Shown here in pieces: positions 29,202-46,482 of a stretch of 64,000 nt of DNA (positions are counted from its first letter, which is position 1; every line of letters starts with the position of its first letter). Location: contig CM038725.1 in NCBI GenBank assembly GCA_021613375.1, forward strand, positions 38,011,824 through 38,075,823, given 5' to 3'. This DNA is from Megaleporinus macrocephalus. Taxonomy: Eukaryota > Chordata > Actinopteri > Characiformes > Anostomidae. A program made the translations under genes and the position numbers. The notes beneath the pieces are model-generated. The model worked only from the letters and a program-made list of their open reading frames with translations. It was not told where the DNA came from and did not search any database.

Positions 29202-29539
29202 TATAGAGAACAAATCACCTCCCATTAGATTTGCAAAAGCCAATCACCCAAATCACCCAAACTCTTAAAATAGACATACAGACCACTGAAACTGTGGCGT
29301 CATTCTTTGGTCAGCTTCATGCCTTGGGATACTCCTGGACACTAATAATCTGGATATGTCAATGGCAAAAATGACATTAAGGAAACTTTACTGATCCCAA
29401 AGAGAATTTGGTTCTAAACCAAACACCAGAGGCATTTTAGAATCAAGTTTTGTGACCCAGTAAAACAAACATTTTATACTTTTCATACAATTACCACTGA
29501 CTAAATGGGTGGCCAAGCTTCACTCGCCTGCTCTTCATC

Positions 29540-29745
29540 ACTATAATCATGATCTAAGACATTTATTCTTCTGGCTTGTGGTGGGTGCTGGAGCCTATCT
29601 CAGCACTTATGGAAAAAAGGCAAGAAACACCTTGGACAGGTTGCTAGTCCATCACAGGCCTGACACAACAGACATATATATTTACACACACCCTTACACA
29701 CCAAGGGGCAATTTAGAACTTCCATTTGACCTCACTGCATAGTTT
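29540..29745 (+). repeat. Common teleost interspersed repeat (fragment)
   Basis: The phrases ggtgctggagcctatctcag and acaggttgctagtccatcac belong to a dispersed repeat found across teleost genomes. Other pieces in this window are at 34885-34962, 45165-45365 and 60127-60320. I do not assign its class. Confidence 0.65.
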
Positions 29746-29749
29746 TGGG

Positions 29750-32150
<2,401 letters not shown>

Positions 32151-32299
32151 GTCCTCCAAACATTAATCCCCCAAACACTATCAGTACCACTGCTTAGGCT
32201 GTGTTTCATAATGCTACGTATAGCAGAGGTGTGAGTTTCAGTGCAGTGGTTTTCAAACTGTAGGTCAGTGTGATAAAATGTGGGTTGCTGGATTGGGAA

Positions 32300-32629
32300 T
32301 GTTAATATGCAGAGCATGTGGTCTCAGCCACCCCCTGACCAGCAACCCCCACCCAGATATTCACAGCTCTCAGGTAGCTCTTTATATTGTAAGAACAGAA
32401 TGGTCAGTTCATCAAACCCAACTAGGAAAACATGATCAAGCAAATATTCTGGTCCAGCAGCAGCAGCAGCTCCCATTACTCAGCTCTGGTCTGAATGAAG
32501 CTGCTTCTGTGTGTCTGATCTATTTTAAGGAACATCAGATTATATGTTCAGAACTCAGATGTGTCTCCAGCTGTTTGTCTCAGAGTGAATGAAGAACAAT
32601 GAGTGTTAAAGTGTAGGACAGCTTCCTAC
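32300..32629 (-). repeat. Conserved intron-1 module (copy 3)
   Basis: Minus-oriented module next to the exon-1 donor at 32630. It carries extra CAG triplets near 32456-32467 relative to other copies. The plus strand keeps the recurring open frame to the stop near 32590. Confidence 0.75.
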
Positions 32630-32778
32630 CTTCAATAGTTCAGCTCTGCTTTCTGTTCCTCAAACAACACTGTCCGAGCGCAGGAGGCGTGGACTGGTGA
32701 CCACAACACGATCTTTTGTTTCTCCACTTTAGCGCGGCTGGAGAAAGTTATAGTTACAGAAGTAGCGCCACCACTTGG
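32630..32778 (-). promoter_or_regulatory. Exon-1/promoter cassette for ZNF D
   Basis: Exon end at 32630 (minus strand, CTATTGAAG then GTAG). The GC-rich block gtccgagcgcaggaggcgtg and the promoter block ending agcgccaccacttgg are present. A CTCF-like 12-mer (CCAAGTGGTGGC, minus strand) is at 32767-32778, diverged from the consensus. Gene D is the nearest minus-strand terminal exon downstream. Confidence 0.65.
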
Positions 32779-33329
32779 TCTGGAGCGGCTTTACGCGAGA
32801 ACCGCGCGGTCACAGAAACATGCGGAACGGTCGTTATTCTAAATCACACCCGTATTCAGACAAGCACCGCCTTCAGTGCTCGGATTGGGTAACACCAAAG
32901 ACTCAACTTTGGGTATAACATGTGAAATGAGCACAAATTATGAAAAAGACTTACAGTGTGTTCGTAACTTCTCCTGTCTCACCTCTTACCTCATATAGTA
33001 CAGATGTTCTCAGGTCATGTCTGTCAGTCTCAGTCTTTTGTGATGTCTGGTATAAGATCACACACTGATATTTGAGAAACAGCACAGAACTAATATCACT
33101 CTCGCTCCCTAATAGTTTAATACCTGGAAGTATATCATGTTTGCTATTAGTGGACCGCAGGAGCAGAGATAAATAGATAAACAGATATATAGATAAACTG
33201 CCCCTTGACCAACAGTCATTGACTGAAGTGCCCTTGAGCAAGGCACCTAACCCCCAACTGTTCTCCTGGCACTGTAGATAGGGTTCCCCATCTATCCTAC
33301 TGAAAAAAACCCTTAAAATTCATGCTGTT

Positions 33330-33397
33330 TTATGCTGTTTACAGCTGGCCTGTTGCTGTTTTATGCTGGTTGGTGCCAGTTGGTGCTTGCTCATGCT
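33330..33397. repeat. tgctggttggtg-type minisatellite (split by a hAT element)
   Basis: Imperfect repeats of about 10 bp built from tgctggt/tggtgcc. The repeat resumes at 34169-34225 beyond the hAT insertion, and the paralogous stretch is at 41097-41190. Confidence 0.65.
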
Positions 33398-34168
33398 CAA
33401 AGGTGTCAAAAGTATTCACTTTCATTACTCAGGTAGAAGTATAAATACTAGGGTTAAAAAATACTTCTGTAGAAGTTGAAGTATCAACTCAAGCTTTTTA
33501 CTCAAGTGAAAAGGTAAAAGTACTGCTTTCAAAACTACTTAAAGTATAAAAGAAAAGTAATGTAAGAAAAAAAAATGCATTAAGGACAAAAGCTTAGGTC
33601 GCTTCACAGGGGTCTATAGTGCACTAGCCCACCTCCCCAAAAAACCCCATTCTTCCAAAAGCCATAATGACTATAATGTTATATTAAAATGCTAATGTTG
33701 ATAAATTTGGGATGCGCTAGGCTTCCTGTTTCAGCTCATATACGTCCATTGAACATGAATGTAGTTTAGTACAGTGTAAATATATTAAAGAAGCATATCT
33801 GTTACTACTGAACATTAACATGTGTTTCATGGAGCAGAAGATATGATGACTAGTCGTCTATAAGTATTGTAATGAAGTCAAACTTCAAAGGCGTGTTATC
33901 AATAATCTTTACTGGAATGTAAATGTACATGAATGAAAACAAGCTGAAATGAAATAGGAGTAATGAGGCTATTTTAAAATGTAAGGAGTAGAGAGTACTG
34001 ATAATGGCGTGAAAATCTAAGGAGTAGAAAGTACAGATAATGGAGTGTAAATGTAAGGAGTAGAAGAAAAAGTCAGCTGAAAAAATAATTACTCCAGTAA
34101 AGTATAAATAACCAAAATTTCTATTTAAGTAAGATAAAGTATTTGTATTTCTTTACTTGAAACGTCTG
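33398..34168. mobile_element. Non-autonomous hAT-like element (771 bp) with 8-bp TSD
   Basis: CTCATGCT is present on both sides (33390-33397 and 34169-34176). The element begins CAAAGGTGTC and ends AAACGTCTG, which are imperfect inverted ends of the CAGAGGTG hAT type. No transposase is present. The internal sequence (for example attactcaggtagaagtata) is a widespread teleost repeat. The paralogous position at 41171-41178 reads TTCATGCT without the insertion. Confidence 0.8.
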
Positions 34169-34884
34169 CTCATGCTGACCTGGTGCTGGTTGGTGCCAGT
34201 TTATGCTGGTTGGTGCTGGCCTGGAGAGTATTCAATAATTTGGAAGTGATTAACTGCCCATAGAGGCCACTTTAATCCTTGGAACACAGAGAAGGCCTAA
34301 GCAATCACTTTTAGAAAAAGAGTACTTAAACTATTACTCAGGCAGTACCCTGCTCTCTGGAATAGCACCTTCAACATCTCAGTACCTTTAGTTAAGGAAC
34401 ATATCTTTGCCATATTAATTTTTCCACACACTATCCCAGTCATTTTATTTTACTTATTTAAAGTACACAACTGGAAATTAAAACTACTGATGTACCTTTG
34501 AGGGTATTTACCCACACTAAAAGTACGAGATGGGACTTATAGATGAGATTATAGATTAGCCAGGTAATGAGGTGACAGGCTCTGCAGATCTTTATATGTA
34601 ATAAGAAAAACTTTGTATGGAACACAGACTACAATATGCATTAATTAGTTCATACTGTCTGGTGGGTTTGTTTAAGTGGCTATATTGCCAGCCAGTTTTG
34701 CCAAACTCAAGTCTTAATCTTGTTGGATTTTAGAAAGTAAAGTAGGGCAAAGTTTATGTAGTGTTGGGTAATTTACCACGGCATAAAAAAGATGACAAGA
34801 ATTTATGGAAATAAAGGTATGGAAAATGTCTGAACAGAAGACCACAGTGATTTTTAAAACAATAATATACACACACTCCACATG

Positions 34885-34962
34885 GAATGGCCCACACTGG
34901 GAATCCAACCCAGATTTTCTGTGAGGAGACAGTGCTGACCACTACACCACCGTGCTGCCATC
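34885..34962. repeat. Common teleost interspersed repeat (end fragment)
   Basis: The phrase agtgctgaccactacaccac and the stretch before it match the end of the dispersed repeat seen at 60127. It lies at the junction between duplication copies 1 and 2. Confidence 0.55.
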
Positions 34963-35095
34963 ACTGTACTTGATAGGCATACTGAATTAGAAAACAAAGA
35001 ACCTCTTATTACTGATTTGGGGGCTTTTGACTCTTAACACATACATGTTTTGAAATAAAAAGTATTTCAGCAAGAAAATGAAATAACAAAACATT

Positions 35096-35101
35096 TTTAT
35101 T
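35096..35101 (-). terminator. Poly(A) signal of ZNF E
   Basis: AATAAA in transcript orientation, 164 bp after the ZNF E stop. The aligned position in the ZNF D unit reads differently, so the two genes may use different 3' ends. Confidence 0.45.
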
Positions 35102-35264
35102 GGATGCATTAGCTGCAGGCTTGGCTTTGTGGTCGGCACAGAAAATTATACTTCATTGTACACTCATTGTGTTCGAAACAGCCAAAAAAAAAAAAAAAAA
35201 GTTTGAAAACTGGGCTGGAAGCACCACCCGCTGGACATTTCAACTTCCAGAATATATTATAGTT

Positions 35265-37898
<2,634 letters not shown>

Positions 37899-38479
37899 TC
37901 AGCAGCTTTACATTTGTCTTGGTGGAATGTCCAGATGTAAAGGGGAAATCTTGACAAAGGACACTGTTTCTGGAAGAAGAAAAAGATGAAAACATAAATG
38001 CAACATGTGCAATGCAGCAAAAGCTGTCAGATATAACTCACAAATGTTCCACTTGCATCACCTACAAGAAAGTGTAGAGAACAACAAAACTTCCATCTGA
38101 CGTGGAAAAGCCAATCACCTAAATCACCCAAACTCTTCAAATAGACATACAGACAACTGAAACAGTGGTGATATTCTTTGGTCAGCTTCTGGAAAGTCTG
38201 GAGATCTGGAAAATGTCAATGGCAAAAATGACCAAGATATTAAGAAAACCACCACTTTCACATTCTAGGGTTAGGTAAACAAATCTGAACTTGATATTTT
38301 ATCCTATGTATATTTTCCACTGACCGTTACAGGACACTCTGCATTACAAGGTTGTTGAGGAACCCAAATGTGTGTTTTTGTAAGTTCTCAGCATATAAGG
38401 ACCCATTTGTAAGAGATAAGACTCTTTATTGATCCCAAAAAGAATCGCAGCTTCAGAGTCGAAGAGAGGAGAATTGTTT

Positions 38480-38880
38480 TTATGGGAATGTATGACCTTC
38501 TTCCAGAAGTGCATTTGTGAGGTCAGACACTGATGTTGGATAAGAAGGTCTGGCTCACAGTCTCAGTTCTAATTCCTCCCAATGGTGTTCTATCAGGTTG
38601 AGGTCAGGACTGTGCAGGCCAGTCAAGTTCTTCCACACCAAACTCGCTCCTCCATATCTTCGCTCTGTCATTATTAATAGGCTACCACTTGGTGGTCAAG
38701 TTGCTGTCATTGCCAATCGCTTCTACTTTGTTATAACACCACTGACAGTCCACTGTGGAATATTTAGTAGCGAGGAAATTTCACGACTTGACTTGCTGCA
38801 CAGGTGGCGTCCTATCACGGTACCACGCTGGAGTTCACTGACCAAAACTCCCACCTCACTGTAGTGGTGTAGTGTTTTCA
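38480..38880 (-). mobile_element. Tc1/mariner-like transposon relic
   Basis: On the minus strand, 38568-38655 resembles the C-terminal end of a Tc1-type transposase: W-R-S-E-F-G-V-E-E-L-D-W-P-A-Q-S, then D-L-N-L-I-E-H-x-W-E-E-L in a shifted frame after a 2-base loss. The second Asp of the DDE triad would be elsewhere. The rest (to about 38880) matches the 5' half of the same common fish element. Internal parts are deleted, so it is non-autonomous and dead. Confidence 0.75.
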
Positions 38881-39649
38881 TTTACCCCCTGTATAGGTAG
38901 CATAGGTGAAAAACAGCGGTAACGTGTCCACAGGCAGCAAATGATATAATATTGTTTGCCACCATAAGCGCTGCAAAGCACCGCATGGAATGGCAGCACC
39001 AAACAGCATACAGAGTACAGCTCACTAGCAAGCCAAGTAGCATACAAGTCAGTTAGCTACCAGTTTGGAACAACACAGTTGCACAGTTCTGCACAAGACA
39101 TCCTGTTGCAACAGTCTCCTTTTAAAATGAACAATGTAAAAGGCAATTCTTGGTGGAATGTGGATAAGTAAAAACTCTGTCCTTGGTGATCAGTGTTCCT
39201 CCCGATCAACAATGTTTAACTAGGCTCAGTTATGTCTAGTTCAATTTCTGTCTGTCCATTGACAGAGACAGGAAAGGGGATTGATTGGGTTGTAAATTGG
39301 GGTCATAAATGATCACTCTGTGCTTATCTGTCTCTAAACAACTCAGGCAGGATGAGGGGGTTGCAATGCCCAAATCAGTTAGTTCTAAGACAGAGACAGA
39401 GAGGAACATGAACATTAGGAATTGTCTCTTTGTGCCAAATTCAATCAGTTTATGCATAAAAATGGTGGTGAATACGCTACACCTCCCAAATACTATCAGT
39501 GCCACTGTTAAGGCTGGGTTTGATAATACTACGTTTAGCAGAGTGGTGAGTGGTTTTCAATCTATGGGTTAGTGTGATGACAAGTGGGTTGCTAGATTGG
39601 GAATGTTAGGGAACATAAAAACACAGAAATATGCAGAGCATGTGGTCTC

Positions 39650-40435
39650 CAGGACTGGGATTGGGGACATCTGAACTAGACCACCAAGCTCTGACACACT
39701 ACAATTCCTCTAAACATACCACCAACACCCACCATAGACACTCCTGCCAACCTCTAAGCTACCAGTCACTGACCAGCAACCCCCACCACAATCCACTCAC
39801 AGCTCTCATGAAGCTCTTTATATATGTTCTAGAAAAAACTGCTGTTTTCTCACCACATCTCTACAAATAGTTCTACCCATCTTGGCTAATGTAACACATC
39901 AGTCACTATTTCTACTTTAATTACAGCTACATCTTTAACATATCATCAACTCTTTATACACATTGTTTTATCAGTGAATGATTGATAAGATCTGCTTTAT
40001 GAGTTCAAACTGACAATAAAGCTGATGGTCATGTACATAAAGATCATCTTTACAGTTAGTTTGAAAATGAAGGAGTTGACTTGATAACTTTAGTTCACAA
40101 AAGATCAGAAGCACATCAGATACACCAACAATCACAAAGTCTTGATCTGAAGAACATGTGTTTGATGTATTTGGAACCAACCTGGTAATTGAATCAGAAA
40201 CAAACTCCTCTGTTTATCAAACCCGACTAAAAAAAACTTCATCAAGCAAATATTGTGGTCCAGCAGCAGCAGCAGCTCCCATTACTCAGCTCTGGTCTGA
40301 ATGAAGCTGCTTCTGTGTGTCTGATCTATTTTAAAGAACATCAGATCTTATGTTCAGAACACAGATGTGTCTCCAGCTGTTTGTCTCAGAGTGAATGAAG
40401 AACCATGAGTGTTAAAGTGTCGGACAGCTTCCTAC
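39650..40435 (-). repeat. Conserved intron-1 module (copy 4, long)
   Basis: This is a longer version of the module. It matches 50366-51130 (opposite orientation) and 55100-55640, including caccaacaatcacaaagtct and the tract around ctcaccacatctctacaaat. The antisense open frame is broken here by an A-run near 40230. Confidence 0.75.
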
Positions 40436-40575
40436 CTTCAATAGTTCAACTCTGCTTCAGCTCGGCCAATCTACTTTGTGTTCCTTCAACAACACTGTCC
40501 GAGCACGAAGGAGGCATGGACTGCTGATATATAGTTATAGTTACAGAATTAGCGCCACCCCCGGTCTGGAGCCGC
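40436..40575 (-). promoter_or_regulatory. Exon-1/promoter cassette for ZNF E
   Basis: Exon end at 40436 (minus strand) with a GTAG donor. The core gtccgagcacgaaggaggca is more diverged than in other copies, and the block agcgccacccccggtctgg replaces agcgccaccacctgg, so the CTCF-like motif is degraded here. Confidence 0.6.
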
Positions 40576-40914
40576 TTCACGCGGCCACGGAAACATGCGA
40601 AACGGTCCGTATTCTAAACCACACCCGCATTCAGACAAGCACCGCCTTCAACACTCGAATTGGGTAACAGCAAAGACTCACCTTTGTGTATAATGTTGAA
40701 TGAGCACAAATTATGAAAAAGACTTACAGTGTGTTTTTAAGTTCTCCTGTCTCACCTCTTGCCTCATATAGTACAGATGTTCTCAGGTCATGTCTGTCAG
40801 TCTCATCCTCTGACATCTTTCTGATGTCTGTTATAAGAACACAAACTGATATTTGAGAAACAGCACAGAACTAATATCACTCTTACTCCCTAATGGTTTA
40901 ATACCTGGATATAT

Positions 40915-40974
40915 ATAATGTTAGCTATTGAGTGTATATATATATACACATATACACTCAATAGCTAACATTAT
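40915..40974. repeat. Perfect 25-bp inverted repeat (hairpin)
   Basis: Arms 40915-40939 and 40950-40974 are exact reverse complements with a 10-bp AT-rich loop. Directly after, gtctgtctgt (40975-40984) and acagacagac (41050-41059) form a second inverted pair around a (TA)n tract (40989-41049). Confidence 0.9.
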
Positions 40975-40981
40975 GTCTGTC

Positions 40982-40988
<7 letters not shown>

Positions 40989-41049
<61 letters not shown>
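40989..41049. repeat. (TA)n microsatellite
   Basis: About 30 TA units, flanked by inverted gtctgtctgt-type sequence. Confidence 0.95.
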
Positions 41050-41053
<4 letters not shown>

Positions 41054-41220
41054 CAGACACAAACACACATGTGCGTGTGTATCCCCTGGATCAACAGAAC
41101 ACGACTGGCCTTGTGCTGCTTTATGCTAGTTGTTGCTGGCCTAGTGCTGGTTAGTGCTGGTTGGTGCTAGTTCATGCTAGCTCAAGCAACTACACCAAGT
41201 GATTAACTGCCCATAGAGGC

Positions 41221-42497
41221 TATAGATCGGCCGATATATTGAGCCATTATTTGCCATTTTTTGCCATTTTTTTATATATCGGTGTAGCAGAGGTAGTTTC
41301 ACATGCAGTCTGATGCGAAAGGATCCCAGCCACCATTACTCTGCGTTGTGTTGAATAAAGAATACTTGTGACCTCTGATGCTGGTACCAAACCGGGAATC
41401 ATTTACTGATCTGGACGTATAAAACAGAAAGCAGTGAGAAATAGCATCCAGACTCGTGTCTGCCTGCATTAGCCTTTGTGTAACCCCAACATCACAGAAA
41501 AGGCGGGAAGGGGTTAGCATTGCACATAGCACTGGCAGCTATAGCTTGCTAACTATTCTCACATTTATACAGGAACATTCTGCTAAAAAAGATTATGAAA
41601 CTAGAAGGAATTTCACTCCATATTTTACTCTATTTAACACTGTATAAATGTATCATATTACTTTTAACTCAAGCCAAAGTTTGACCACCCGCTGTCCGGC
41701 AGTGCTCTCAGCCAACTGAGGACGCAACAGATGACACGATAATCCCACCCCAAAGAGGAAACGGAGGGAAATAGACCATAAAATAATAATTATAAAAATA
41801 AAAACATTAGCTAAGGTTAACTGCTCTAGTGTAATACACACATTAGCTCCGGGGCTAAAGCTAACTGCTCTAGTGTAATACACACATTAACACGTTACTG
41901 TTACACAGAGAGTCTCTCCGGAGCAGACAGAGCTTCCCAGATGTTACTCAGACACTACTCAGATATTATTCAGCTTCCAGCACTCGAGACTAACAGAAGT
42001 AAAGAAAACAGAACAGAGCCGCTGTGTTAACAACCATTACAGTATATCAGCGTCTCTGTCTATCGCATCACATGCGATAGACAATTATTATAGTGTATAT
42101 GTGTATATAAATTATTGCAACGCGATAAAAATCCGAGTGTGAAGTGAGGCTGTCTCTGTAACTGCAGCGAACATGTGGTCTGTGTGAAAGTAGTTTTCAA
42201 TGCACTTCTTAATAACTTCTTTGTTATTGGTACAAAGAGATGTATGTTACACTCTTCCAGCCGAAATATGGTCGTACTGTATTTTTTGGGAGGTCAGATA
42301 AAAAATATTTTGTTTTTTTCTTGTTAAGTCAGTGTTCAAAAAATGACGTTAAGTTCAGAAATGTTGTGCATTTGCTTATTATTAGTGTGCCATTTCAGCA
42401 GCAAATAAAGCAGAAAACTTCACATATTGGCCATAGGCTGATCCTGACCTCTAAACGTCGGCATTGGCTATAAAAAACCCATATCTGTCAATCTCTA
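41221..42497. mobile_element. Non-autonomous hAT-like element (1277 bp) with TSD and empty site
   Basis: ATAGAGGC occurs at 41213-41220 and again at 42498-42505. The element ends are TATAGATCGGCCGATAT and, inverted, TAGAGATTGACAGATAT, which are imperfect terminal inverted repeats. The paralogous site at 34260-34267 has one ATAGAGGC and no insertion. No intact transposase frame is present. Inside are a hairpin (42058-42082) and two close copies of a segment with ctctagtgtaatacacacat near 41823-41890. Confidence 0.88.
42058..42082. repeat. 11-bp-arm hairpin inside the hAT element
   Basis: GTCTATCGCAT, loop of 3, ATGCGATAGAC. It is subterminal within the 1277-bp element. Confidence 0.85.
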
Positions 42498-43228
42498 ATA
42501 GAGGCCACGTTAAACCTTGGAACACAGAGAAGGCCTAAGCAATCACTCTCAGAAAAAGAGTACCTAAGCTGTCACTTGGGCAGTACCCTGCTCTCTGGAA
42601 TAGCGCCTTCAACATCTCAGTACCTTTAGTTAAGGAACATAACTTTGCCATATTTAAGTAAAATTATATTTTTAAAGTTGTGTTTTTATTTTACTGTGCT
42701 GTTTTAACTGTGCTGTTTATTTTACTGTGCTGTGGGTATAAAAAACTATCAGCATGTACCTATTTAAAGTACACAACTGGAAATTAAAACTACTGATGTA
42801 CCTTTGAGGGTATGTACCCACACTAAAAGTACGGGATGGGACTTATAGATGAAGAGGCTCAGCCAGGTAATGAGGTGACAGGCTCTGCAGATCTTTATAT
42901 GTAATAAAAACAACTTTGTATGGAACATACAAATACGAATATGCATCCATTAATTCATACAGTGTGGTGGGGTTGTTTAAGTGGCTATATTGCCAGCCAG
43001 TTTTGCCAAACTTGAGAAGTCCTAATCTTGTTGGATTTTAGAAAGTAAAATAGGGTAAAGTTTATTTAGTGTTTACTACTGCATAACAACAATGACAAGA
43101 ATTTAGAAATATATGAAAACGTTTATAATTTCTGTTAAAACTAAAAACCATCATTTTAATATTTAATGTTACCTGAAAAATAGTACCCATGTTGATTAAT
43201 CACTACAAATCTAATCTGCTGACAAGGA

Positions 43229-43530
43229 CTAGTTAGTTTGACAGCATTTATTGAACTGATTAACGTGCAGTACAATGAAGAAGTCTAGGGAGCTCAGTGG
43301 AGATCCGAGAAAGTGACACGGATTAAGATGACAAGATTACACAGTACATTGCACAAAGTGGACGGAATTCCTCAAAATAACCTCAAACCATCAGCTAGAT
43401 GGTTGAAACTTCCCACGTTTGTGGAATGGCCATTCCAAAGTCCTGACCTCAAATATGAGGTATTGCTTAAATGTCTGCTAAAAACTGGGTCACGAACACA
43501 ACGAACATATAGCACACATAAAACATCTCC
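43229..43530 (+). mobile_element. Tc1-like transposase relic downstream of ZNF F
   Basis: The plus-strand frame keeps F-V-E-W-P-F-Q-S-P-D-L-K-Y-E, resembling the W-P-x-Q-S-P-D-L-N-P-I-E box of Tc1-type transposases, preceded by A-R-W-L-K. Homologous sequence lies at about 47758-48030 downstream of ZNF G, so the insertion predates the F/G duplication. The rest of the element is missing. Confidence 0.65.
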
Positions 43531-43796
43531 TGAAGATTAAAAGGACAGTGAAGGTGTGGCAATCAAAAAAGCAAATAAAGCGGGATTCAAGGAGCCAATC
43601 TCATTGTCAGCTGCTTTACAAAACATCAAATACTGCATCCAAAACACAGTACCAACTATGTTACACTGAATTAGAAAATAGCTTCCCCATAGTATTTAAC
43701 ATACATTACAAATTGATCTCAATATAGGGGAATCTGAATCTAGAAGTACTTTTACCTGGAAACTTTTACTCCTGCAATGTGTTGTTGTTATACTTA

Positions 43797-44774
<978 letters not shown>

Positions 44775-45164
44775 TCATTCATTTCTGAAAGAAGAAAAAA
44801 AACACAACATGCAATGAAACAAAAGTAGTATATAGTAGTCCAAATCATGAACGCTCCACCTACATTAACTGGCAGAAAGTTTAAAATAAAGAATAAACTT
44901 CTATCTGATGAGGAAAAGCCAATTAACTAATCACTCAAACTCTTCAAATCTTCAAGTCATACCGATATTAGAAACTTTCTGGCTCAGCCTAAGCTAGATT
45001 TCTCTATGACCATGTTTAATCAAACACATTTAAACAATCACATTAAGATTTTGCTAAAAGAAAGTGTGAAAAAGAGAAAATTATGAATTTCAGGCCTGAA
45101 ATAATCTAATCTAATGTGTTTTATTTCTGATTGATCCATTATCTTCCACTTCATCAGAAAAAGG

Positions 45165-45365
45165 TGGGGTACGCCATGGACAGGTCTCCAGTCCATCGCA
45201 TGGCCAACACACACTCACACCTACGGGCAGTTTAGAGTAAGTGATCAATCAGCGATCAATCTAACATGCATGTTTGGATGGTGGGAGGAAACCAGAGTAC
45301 CCAGAGAAAACCCACTCAAGAATGGGGAGAATCCAACATGAACGCTGTGAGGCAGCAGTAGTGTG
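45165..45365 (+). repeat. Common teleost interspersed repeat
   Basis: Contains ggacaggtctccagtccatc, then gggcagtttagagtaa and gtgggaggaaaccagagtac, in the usual order of this dispersed repeat. The 60127-60320 copy is in the opposite orientation. Confidence 0.75.
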
Positions 45366-45860
45366 AGGTGTAATTTCACGCATGTTTAATTTCTGAAAGG
45401 TTAAATATATAAAGTTATTTTTATAAATCAGTATCAGATCTCTATGTTACAGTTTAGTATAGAGTTTGGCCTCTCTCACACTGTACAATTACCCTTTGGT
45501 CATGCATTAAGGCTGATGGGTAATATTTAGAGGGTCACAGTATAAACATGAAACCATTAATGTTGCTAACCCAGTATTGTGTTCCAGCACTCCACATTCA
45601 GATTCTTACAGTCTGATCATATACACACATTCATATAATAAGGACTTAGATCTCACAGTCTGGTCTTATTTTATCTTTACACTGTGAGAATAAACAAGGT
45701 ACTATTTTGAATGTAAACTGCTTTTTATTAATCCGATTCTCAAAAATTGATGCGAGATAAACAGACAAACTGTTAGTTCGGATCTAGTTTCTCAGCAAAC
45801 ATGCCTCACGTGCAATTCATATTTTACCAAATGGATTAATTCGAGAATCAGTGAAATATC

Positions 45861-45872
45861 GCCCTCTACTGG
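45861..45872 (-). promoter_or_regulatory. CTCF-like core motif
   Basis: The minus strand reads CCAGTAGAGGGC, which fits CCASYAGRKGGC at all 12 positions. It lies in the ZNF F intron, about 460 bp inside the exon-1 donor. Binding is not shown. Confidence 0.35.
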
Positions 45873-45949
45873 GGACATGTTGCTGTTGTGGCGTTCAAAT
45901 ATGTACCAGAAAATTTGAGTAGGAAGCCAATTTCAGCCTGTTTACAAAT

Positions 45950-46331
45950 ACACATTGTTTTATAAGTGAATGATTGAGAAGGTCTGCTTCTCAAGAGAAC
46001 AGAAGCACACCAGATACACCAACAACCACAAAGTCTTGATCTAAAGAACATGTGATTGATGTGTTTGATGTAATTGGAACTAACTTGGTAAATAAATCAG
46101 AAACAAACTGCTCTGTTTATCAAACCCAACTAGAAAAATATGATCAAGCTAATATTTTGGTCCAGCAGCAGCTCCCATTACTCAGCTCTGGTCTGAATGA
46201 AGCTGCTTCTGTGTGTCTGATCTATTTTAAAGAACATCAGATCTTATGTTCAGAACTCAGATGTGTCTCCAGCTGTTTGTCTCAGAGTGAATGAAGAACA
46301 ATGAGTGTTAAAGTGTAGGACAGCTTCCTAC
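45950..46331 (-). repeat. Conserved intron-1 module (copy 5)
   Basis: Minus-oriented module next to the donor at 46332. The recurring plus-strand open frame is intact (46052-46294). Confidence 0.75.
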
Positions 46332-46482
46332 CTTCAATAGTTCAGTTCTGCTTTCTGTTTCTCCAACAACACTGTCCGAGCGCGGAGGAGGCGTGGACTG
46401 CTGACCACAACACGATCTTCTGCTTCTCCACTCTAGTGCAGCTGGAGAAAGTTTTAGTTACACAATTAGCGCCACCACCTGG
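46332..46482 (-). promoter_or_regulatory. Exon-1/promoter cassette for ZNF F
   Basis: Exon end at 46332 (minus strand) and GTAG donor. The core gtccgagcgcggaggaggcg is intact, and the block attagcgccaccacctgg follows at about 46467-46482. Its minus strand, CCAGGTGGTGGC, matches 10 of 12 positions of the CTCF core. Confidence 0.7.

Larger units (their letters stand above)
37970..40435. other. Intron 1 of ZNF E
   Basis: Intronic blocks shared with the ZNF D unit at 38.08-38.26 and 39.48-39.66 kb. It also contains a Tc1/mariner relic (38480-38880) and a retroelement-tail-like phrase near 38420. Confidence 0.6.
44790..45945. other. Intron 1 of ZNF F
   Basis: No gene. It contains the dispersed teleost repeat (45165-45365) and a perfect CTCF-like core at 45861-45872 (minus strand). 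Confidence 0.55.

Noticed and set aside
41653..41883. 76-codon minus-strand frame
   Set aside because: It lies wholly inside the non-autonomous hAT element, is hydrophobic and low in complexity, and has no transposase motif.
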